From positions 62,001-126,000 of the forward strand of contig JAOALB010000056.1 in assembly GCA_025331125.1 (NCBI GenBank): a DNA stretch of 64,000 nt, in the 5' to 3' direction. The notes beneath the pieces were generated by a model. It saw nothing but the letters and a program-made list of their open reading frames with translations, was not told the DNA's origin and did not search any database. The stretch comes from Mycogone perniciosa (taxonomy: Eukaryota; Ascomycota; Sordariomycetes; Hypocreales; Hypocreaceae). Positions 56,590 through 64,000 of the stretch are shown here, piece by piece. Position numbers and translations under genes: made by a program. Positions within the stretch are counted from its first letter, which is position 1. Every line of letters begins with the position of its first letter.

Positions 56590-57172
56590 ATGCGCAGCAA
56601 GTTCAAGGACGAGCACCCCTTCGAGAAGCGAAAGGCGGAGGCCGAGCGCATCCGACAGAAGTACGCCGATCGCATTCCAGTGAGTATCGATGTGTTATAT
56701 GTCGTTGTTTCTATCCTAGCTTCACGGTCACGTTCACCAGGCTCTATCTTCTCCTGCTCTTCGCTGCGAACTTTCATCATCGTCATCATCGTCGTCGTCA
56801 TCGCCATCAAAGTCTGTCGCAGCGGCTGACTTTTCATTTTTTATAGGTCATTTGCGAAAAGGTCGAGAAGAGCGACATTGCTACCATTGACAAGAAGAAG
56901 TATCTGGTCCCTTCCGACTTGACCGTTGGCCAGTTCGTCTACGTCATCCGCAAGCGAATCAAGCTCTCCCCCGAGAAGGCTATTTTCATCTTTGTTGATG
57001 AGGTTCTGCCTCCCACCGCCGCTCTCATGAGTAGCATCTATGAGGAGCACAAAGACGAGGATGGGTATGAACAACAATTTATTGCCTTTTCTATAAGATC
57101 AAGCTAACATCCATCGCCCACAGCTTCCTCTACATCACTTACTCCGGCGAGAACACCTTCGGTACCGCTTGA
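56590..57172 (+). CDS. ATG8: Autophagy ubiquitin-like protein Atg8
   Basis: Atg8 is conjugated to phosphatidylethanolamine on the phagophore. Exons are 56590-56679, 56847-57064 and 57124-57172; introns are 167 and 59 nt; 118 residues. The start is [30 protein letters not shown], then [51 protein letters not shown] and [12 protein letters not shown]. The last exon gives [15 protein letters not shown]; Atg4 would cut after the glycine of TFG, leaving Gly116 for lipidation. The first intron is long for this window and contains a (CAT/CGT)-rich stretch. Confidence 0.98.
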
Positions 57173-57749
57173 AGCTCCGGTGGCATAGGGCCCCCTTCTT
57201 TGTCGGCGTGGATGATGCAGGCGTTCCGGTCGTTCTTGGGCGAACACATTATTTGTTGGAGGACATTCAGGCTTTGTGATATTGTGTGGGTTTCATTATC
57301 AAGCAGACGAATCAGGATGTAATAGACTTTGCAGGCTTCCTTTTCCCTTCATGGCTTGCTATGGAGTGTCCTGATCTGGAAAATGATATGGAGTGTAATG
57401 AGCGGGAGAAATCGATACCAACGGTCAGACGCAGCATTGATTTAGTCTGTCGCTTCGAATTGCGGGTTGTCTGCCTTCTTTGTCTTCCGCGCAAGGTGCG
57501 ACATGACGGAGCCTTCGGCTATTGGCAGTCACTCTCGTTCTTTGCTCTTCTCTACTAGGACAGTATAATTTCAGCATACCAACCAAACATAGAAGACTGC
57601 GCTAAGATGTTAGTTTCGCCCGAGTGACTCATGACCACGATCCTTGTAGGTGTTGGGGTACGTGCAGCAGAGGGGAGTCATAGAATATCTGGCATTAATT
57701 ATCACCAATACAATATCATAATATCACTTAGTATATACATTCATGGAGA
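57173..57749. other. Convergent intergenic region ATG8 / MFS transporter
   Basis: This is a 577-bp region between two stop codons containing both 3' regions. A 90-codon open frame at 57286-57558 overlaps the expected ATG8 3' untranslated region and shows no protein-like conservation pattern I recognise. Confidence 0.4.
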
Positions 57750-59758
57750 TCAAGCCTTCTCGATGCGAGTTTCTACAATACCATCATACTGGTCAATCAC
57801 CTTCTCGTCGACCGTTTCATGGAACACGTCTACTTGAGTCGACGAGAACTTCCTCGCGCTGATGCCCTTCTCGAACAAGACGTCGAGCTCGGCAAACGTA
57901 CGGCCTCGCGGCTCTGGGACACGGAAGTATGTGTAGATGATGCACAAGAAGCAGATACCCGCCTATGACAAATGAATATTGTCAGCAAATCGAGATCCCA
58001 GGGGTATTACAACAGTTGGGGAAGACAGTCTTACCCAGAAGAACCCAGTGTAGTTGCTCCAGTTCCATGCACTGGGATTCAGCATGTAAGGCGTGAGGAC
58101 GTTGGTAATGATACCGACAATATTGCTTCTCAATGTTAGGAGTCTGCTATCAAGGGACGTGGCACTGGGGGGGGGGAGGGTGAGACGTACTAGAGGTTTC
58201 GCGCCAGAACGACAGTTTTGATCTGCAAACGACGCGACGACAACTCACTCACGAGAGAGTAGCACACAGTTCCGACTGTCAACTGGTAAAAGAGAGCCCA
58301 TACGACCATAATGCTACCCGTGGCAAGCGAGCCCTGTTGACGGTTCTCGTGAGGGACCAGACCGAGGAAACCTAGAATGAAGAGCATGCTGCAGAGGCCG
58401 CACAACCCGTAAACGTACAAGGAGCGACGTCCAACACCCAATGTCATCAGACCCCATGCACCAAAGACGCCAACCATGTTGATGGCATACTGGCCAAGCG
58501 CAAATGAGTAGGAATCGTGAGTTGACAGGCCGGCTTGTTGGAGGAAATAAGTGGAATAGTTGGAAAATGCATTGCCGCTCAAGTTCTGGATAGCCCAGAT
58601 CATGCACACAACCTCCGTACGGCGCAGATCAGCACCCTTGAAACAATCCCAGTACGACGCACCAGATGTCATCTTCTCCTCAAGGGCAGTCGTGTGAAGC
58701 ATCATGGCGACTGTCTCGTCGGCGTCAAAATCGGTTTCACGGTCAAGGCTGGTCAGACGAAGCAGGGATTGCTTGGCCTCCTGGGCCTTGCCTCGACGCA
58801 CCAACCACCAGGGTGACTCGGGAGCGAAGTAAATGGCAACGAAGAGCGGGAGGGGCCACATCCACTGGAGGGCGTAGGGAATGCGGTACGCCCACTCATC
58901 TTCGCGCTTCAACATGGCATAGATAACACCGATACCAATCTCTTGGCCGAGGCCCCAGCAGAAGTTGACATAGGTGGTGAGATAACCGCGAAGGGCAATG
59001 GGACAGACCTCGGAGGCGTAAGTGACTGTGAGAGTCTGGAAGATACCCCACGGAATACCGCACAGAATCTCGGCGACCAGCAGAGTCTGGACGTTTGGCG
59101 CGGTGAAGAAGATGGTTGTGAAGGCGGCGACCAAAACGAGACAAGCCATGACAGTTTTGCGGTATCCAAAACGCTCAGAGACGAAGCCGTTAATAAAAAG
59201 ACCTATAATTTCACCAACAGTGGCACCCTTATATCGACAAAAGTTGTTAGTTCACAGTGGTTAAGAAAATCATTAGAAGAAACATTAAGGTGAAGATCAT
59301 ACGTTGCTCAGCCCGGCTTGCCATGCAGCAGGTACCTGATATGTGCCGTCCTCAAGCAGGACACCGTACTTTTTGTTGAATTGAGGAAAGGCATCTTTCG
59401 CATACATTATTGTTAGCTGTCAAAATGACAGGAGAACTGGGGAGGATGCTGGGGAGGTGTCGTTACAGAAGTTGTTCACCAGACTGATGTCATAGCCCTC
59501 CATGACAATGCATGTGGAGATGATAACACTCCATGCAATGGCCTTGGGATATAGCTTGATGCCTTGCATGAGCGTCATCTGCTGCTCTTTGGCAGCTGCG
59601 GATCTGGCGTGCTCAATGACAGTCCGGTGAGCCTTGGATGGCTCGGCATCTGCTTCTGCGTCCGAATCCGCCGCGCGATTTGCAGTGGACTGAATATCGA
59701 CGCCATGCTGGTTAGGAGGAGTCGCCTCCTGATCCTTATCGGTGGCAGCAGAGGCCAT
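57750..59758 (-). CDS. MFS sugar transporter, maltose/alpha-glucoside permease-like
   Basis: This is a plasma-membrane sugar-H+ symporter of the fungal Mal/alpha-glucoside group. Exons are 59467-59758, 59303-59394, 58191-59227, 58035-58125 and 57750-57962, giving 574 residues. A hydrophilic N-terminal tail of about 75 residues (acidic, Ser-rich) precedes twelve expected membrane helices. Signatures are IIGLFINGFVSERFGYRKT (loop 2-3, RxGRR-like), PESPWWLVRRGK (about residue 264, after helix 6), LRRTEVVCMIWAIQNLSGNAF and VPEPRGRTFAELDVLFE near the C-terminus. Splicing restores LVNNFYAFPQFNKKYG and ARNLYNIVGIITNVLTPYMLNP, both diagnostic. The intron after the third exon contains a run of ten C (G on the plus strand). 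The exact sugar is unknown. Confidence 0.92.
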
Positions 59759-62700
59759 AGTGGGCAGCAGTAGTTGGAGAGCAGCAGCAAGTCAGACGCC
59801 AAGATGAAGATGGGTAGCCAAGACTTGAGACTCAAGACAACGACGCGGCTGCAAGCTACTTATAGCCGCAGCTGCGGAAGCTGGTGGAGGGCGAGATTGG
59901 AATCGGAGTACTGGCTGACAAGGAGTATGGAAGAGGCGTGAGGGGGCGAGAGGGGAGAAGGGTGAAAAGGATGAAGAGAAAGAGAGCGTGATGTGATGCA
60001 GCGGGATATTCGTCGAGGTTCTTATACTCCCATCGATCCAATTACACGCCGTCGAGAGTCTGGGGTTAAACGAAAGGAGGGGCTAGAAGGCGAACTAAAT
60101 GTCCATCCGCTTGTGTCGCTCTCTCAGCTTGGGGGAATTGTGTCAGGTTGTTAATGTCAGATGTGTATTTCCACTTCTAAACGAAAAAAAATCTTTAGTG
60201 ACTGGTTGGCCCCTGGTTATGGGATGGCCGTTAGTGACCTCTGACAAACGCCTTGGCCGGCAGTGGCTCGTGGCTGCGGAGGCGCCCGCCGTTCGGTAGT
60301 AGTAGCAAAACTCCGCGCCAATCTACAACGGGTGCTGCAGCTTGTGTTCAAAGTTCATTAGCGACTTTCAGGCACTAACTAGACAGGTTCCAAAGAGCAG
60401 CCACCGTGGGGGGGACTGCGTCGTGCTTTTTGCCGCGTTGGGTAACCGACGGGGAACTGAATCATGAGGCGTTTTGTACTAGCCTATATATTTATATATC
60501 TATCTATATTATACTCCGTATGTACGGAGTATATACACAACCCAACCAACACAAAAGACCTGATGATTCAAATCATCTCGATATTCATGAGCATTACTCC
60601 GTACTACTAACCTACATGGATAGATAACCTCATACAAATCCTATTAACACGGCAACAACTTGGCGAGCGAGCAGGGGCACAGCCCAGCATATCAGATGTC
60701 TGTCTGCTGCTCCTCGTAATTAGATACTAGCATGCCCCCGAACTGATTTCCAATAGGGGTCTCGGCAATAGTACGTCCCAGGACATCTACTAGTTTGCTT
60801 CCATAAACCGAAACAACCAATGGGAAGCGTTGTGATTGCATCAAAACAGTCGTGTCGGCCACGGCCTGTCGTCATCCCGCCGAAACAACCCCATGGGGTT
60901 GAAATCTCCATGCGGGGAGAAGCAGACGCTAGGCGGCTAGACGCTCCAATTGCAACTCTACCCCAGATGCTTATCGGCAGAGTAGCTCTTGTGTTCCGGG
61001 GAAGCACGAGCTGCGCATGGGGGCAGCCGGGCTAGGTGTCAACGTCTCCGTCGCAAAGAAGGGCAAGTGTTGGCGGTTTGTTTGAAATCAGCATTTGGTC
61101 GTGGGGCAGAAAACACTCGACCCGCTATAAAGCCGGCGGAAGTAGCCCGTAATGGCTATAATGCTGGAGCCATCTCGCCGTGGATTTCCCTATTCGGGTA
61201 GCCCTCTGTGGTCCGTGGATGGGCACCATACGAGTATGGAGTACCGGTCCAGACAACAAATGAACAAAGTAATGGATTTTCTCCGCCAATGGCACTGACT
61301 GTTTTCACTTATTAACTCCAATAAATCATCATTCAATCCAGTGTTCCGTACGAGGTCAATACTTTTATTAATAGGCTCCCACGTGGTTCCCCAGACCGCG
61401 CCTGGCAACCGCCTCTGCACCTATAGTAATAGTATTCAAGCCCATTCCCATCAGCCTAGCCCCCAAATCGTCAAAGTCGCTGGCATCACGAGTCTTACGG
61501 TCGATACCTACAGGCAACAAAACCCGCCGAAGCGAACCGCATGTGCATGAATTGACTGTGGTTTTCTCATTAGCCGTGGGAAGTAATACTTGGTGGCTCT
61601 AAAGGATAATTGCTTTTGAGCTTAGCCGTTTCCCAACCCACCACCCCCCTGTGTTCTCGCTTGCTGACCAGGCGTTCACAATACCCCGAGGTTTCTTTGA
61701 CAAAGGGAAATGATCTCGAGCCTATACTTTTTCGCGTTTGCCTACATGCAATCTTCAGCCGAACCACCACAATAGACCAGAATAGGGGGGGAATGGCGTA
61801 CCACCCACTCTTCTATCGAAACGCGGACTCGGGCTACCTTATATCTACAAACTCTAGTAGGTGAGTACTGAAGCAAAGCAACGGGAGCGAACAAATGCTC
61901 GTTATGTCAAATACGAGGAGCTGGCATCTTCAGGCCATGAGAGGTTGTGTATGAAGCAAGCAAGAACCGGCGCAACCTACACTTACCGGCACTTTCCGAC
62001 AAGAGCTTTCTCCCATTGCCAAATCAGGTTTATATCTGTCCGTATCTTCTCCGATGTGCCAAGGTGGCCATACAGGCCAGGTTTTTGAGTGTCAGCAGCC
62101 ATACTGACGACGGGAGAATGCAGTCAGTAGGTAGAAACAATTTCAGTTTCATTACTACCCTATTCCCCACTGTCCCGGTCTCTAGTTGCCGTTCAAGCTT
62201 CGGAACATCTTCATCGTCAAAGTCAGCTCATACGTCCTCCGAACTGTCAGCCTTTTTCATGATAGATATAGTTGTCGTGAACACCATCTCTGGGCATCCG
62301 ATGTCAATATCATGGTTGCTGTGATTGGCGGTTCTGATGCCCGTACGAACAACCAATAAGAAGCCTTCGCTTCCTGGTGATAGACCTGCTACCAGTACAT
62401 ACTAGTGTTCAGATACTCCGTACGGGCGAACACATTTGCAAGTCTTGGCGCTTCGTGAATCAAAATTTACTATCGACACCATGGAATCTGAAGAATTGCG
62501 TCGGAGTTGTTCTGTCTCTTTTTTGTATGTGTCGTGGGCTTCGGGAGTTCGGAGGTGTATCGGTAATATCAATCGATCAGAACATGGAGCAAACAAAGCT
62601 TTGAGATTGCGCCAGCAACAGCCAATCTGGGGGCCAATTCAGCATCTGTCCGCCGAAGCAAGCCAGATGACTACTAATACTCTGAAGGAGCATACCGGTT

Positions 62701-63112
62701 TAATATCTGCTATACTTATAGTACATATCGAAGATCTGAGGGCTTCGGTTCCCTGCCTCCGACAGCGGTCACATGCAGCGGCCATGTTCGGAGGTACGAG
62801 CAGCAGACAAATATGGCGCACTTCTTTCAATTCCGTTTGTTTGACAAGTGATCCCCATTCAGAAAGACCTAAACCAAAAAACACACAAGACCCACATGAT
62901 TTTTCTCATACGAGCAAAGCGCCATCGAACGACTCACTCCCAACTGCCCGTCAGTCTGACTGTACCTAGCCTCATCGTCTGACTACAGCTTGCCTCATAT
63001 TGACGAGCCTTCGTCAACATCTTTACTGTCTAATTGCTCCTGGTTTTCCTGCCGGGCCCTCTCTCCTCCACATCCCCGCGCCTCAACCCCAGCTTCCAGC
63101 TCTTCCGTGACG
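59759..63112. other. Gene-free 3.35-kb interval between transporter and aminotransferase
   Basis: No protein or RNA gene is recognised. The transporter promoter/leader occupies about 59759-60060. A 10-bp-stem hairpin, ATACTCCGTA-TG-TACGGAGTAT, lies at 60511-60532, with TACTCCGTACTA at 60595 and TACTCCGTACGG at 62414. Open frames such as 62436-62969 lack protein-like composition. The last 150 bp are the aminotransferase leader. Confidence 0.5.
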
Positions 63113-64000
63113 ATGCTGTCCAGTCTCCGAATTGCTAGCAGCCGCGCTGCTCTGCGTCCTGCGGCGCTCAACGTTGCTGCCGGTCGCGCTGCTCTGTCTA
63201 CCTGGGTCACTGTGCCCCAAGGGCCTCCGGTAGGTTAAGAATCCATATTCTCGCGAGCCATCTGTTTCTGCGACGGAGAGCTAACAACCAGAGTCTAGGA
63301 TGTGAGTCAATCGAGTTCCAACCTTCCCATTGCGCCGCAATTGGATTCCGCAAACAACTTTCAATCCAATTTTCAGTACTGACCAAGTATTCGCTTCGTC
63401 TCAGGCTATCCTTGGTACGTCTGCGCTTCATCATCTTATAACTCTCATTGCGCGACTTGGCTAACTCTCTTCCGCTCCACAGGCATCACTGAAGCCTTCA
63501 AGGCCGACAAAAATGAGAAGAAGATCAACCTCGGTATGACACTCTCCCCCGATCGATATATCGCTCCCCTTGCCTCATCCCCAACTTCGCAATTGTCGCC
63601 TACTCTCTTCCGGAGACACCGGCTAATGCATCAATTGTCATCGAACAGGTGTTGGCGCATACCGTGACGATGCTGGCAAGCCCTACGTTCTCCCCTCCGT
63701 TCGTGAGGCCGAGCGCAAGATTGTCGGCGAGAATCTAAACAAGGAGTACGCTGGCATCACCGGTGTCCCCGAGTTCCCTGCCCTGGCTGCCAAGCTGGCC
63801 TACGGTGCCGACTCTCCTGACCTCGAGCGTGTTGCCATTTCTCAGACTCTCTCCGGCACTGGTGCCCTACGCCTCGGCGCCGCCTTCCTCCAACGCTTCT
63901 ATTCTGGGGACAAGAAGATCTTCATCCCAAACCCCTCGTGGGCCAACCACAAGGCCGTCTTCACAGATGCTGGTCTCAAGGTCGAAACCTACCGCTACTA
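63113..64000 (+). CDS. AAT1: Aspartate aminotransferase, mitochondrial (cut by window edge)
   Basis: This PLP enzyme interconverts aspartate/2-oxoglutarate and oxaloacetate/glutamate (malate-aspartate shuttle). Exons are 63113-63229, 63299-63301 (three bases, GAT), 63405-63414 (ten bases), 63483-63533 and 63649 to beyond the edge. The start MLSSLRIASSRAALRPAALNVAAGRAALS is an Arg/Ala/Ser mitochondrial presequence. Spliced, it reads WVTVPQGPP-D-AILG-ITEAFKADKNEKKINLG-VGAYRDDAGKPYVLPSVREAE, matching the mitochondrial enzyme including the invariant GPPD-ILG. SQTLSGTGALRLGAAFL and IPNPSWANHKAVF, lining the cofactor and substrate site, follow. The PLP lysine lies beyond the window. The single-codon exon is required to supply the aspartate. 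Confidence 0.93.

Noticed and set aside
62436..62969. 177-codon frame upstream of AAT1
   Set aside because: It has no recognisable domain and begins at a non-ATG codon; promoter-proximal intergenic DNA is more likely.
1..64000. CRISPR arrays, rRNA or tRNA genes
   Set aside because: No regularly spaced direct repeats and no convincing cloverleaf with B-box were seen; the window is eukaryotic.

Overview
The window looks like a euchromatic chromosome segment from a filamentous ascomycete (Pezizomycotina), most likely Sordariomycetes/Hypocreales. Genes carry short introns (about 45-110 nt) with GTATGT/GTAAGT-like donors and TACTAAC/GCTAAC-like branch sites. The protein set is typically fungal: HookA, an Ech42-type chitinase, a histidine acid phosphatase and a fungal-type sugar permease. 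Intergenic DNA is full of short palindromic TACGGAGTA/TACTCCGTA and GTAC-rich motifs. The order-level placement is an inference; no species is claimed.

I resolve 25 protein-coding genes, two of them cut by the window edges. Left third (1-25 kb): RAV1 (V-ATPase assembly, cut at the left edge), SFI1 (spindle pole body), an easily missed 60-residue twin-CX9C gene, cytosolic isoleucyl-tRNA synthetase, MO25/Hym1, a SWIB-domain SWI/SNF-RSC subunit, a PDK1-type kinase, an uncharacterised 287-residue protein, a Syn8-type SNARE, and a Cdc20/Ama1-family APC/C activator whose first exon contains an in-frame TAG. Middle (25-45 kb): an Ech42-type chitinase, a 4-kb gene-free stretch, BET4, a histidine acid phosphatase, a JmjC/4CXXC zinc-finger/AT-hook chromatin protein, COQ2, RPS23, an uncharacterised protein and a small secreted I9-inhibitor protein. 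Right third (45-64 kb): HookA, adenylate kinase, RPN8, a SWIM-domain protein, HEM13, ATG8, a maltose-permease-like MFS transporter, a 3.3-kb gene-free stretch, and mitochondrial aspartate aminotransferase (cut at the right edge).

The genes do not form a pathway, metabolic cluster or defence island. They are mostly single-copy housekeeping functions (translation, cell cycle, trafficking, mitochondria, proteasome, autophagy) arranged as divergent and convergent pairs. A shared TCACGTGA element sits upstream of at least four genes or divergent pairs. The most unusual local features are the nonsense codon or unrecognised intron in the APC/C activator, a 3-nt plus 10-nt micro-exon pair in the aminotransferase, a MITE-like inverted-repeat element with internal tandem repeats, and the tiny CX9C gene. 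No rRNA, tRNA, CRISPR array or intact autonomous transposon was recognised. All exon structures were read by eye from splice signals and frame continuity, without transcript data.
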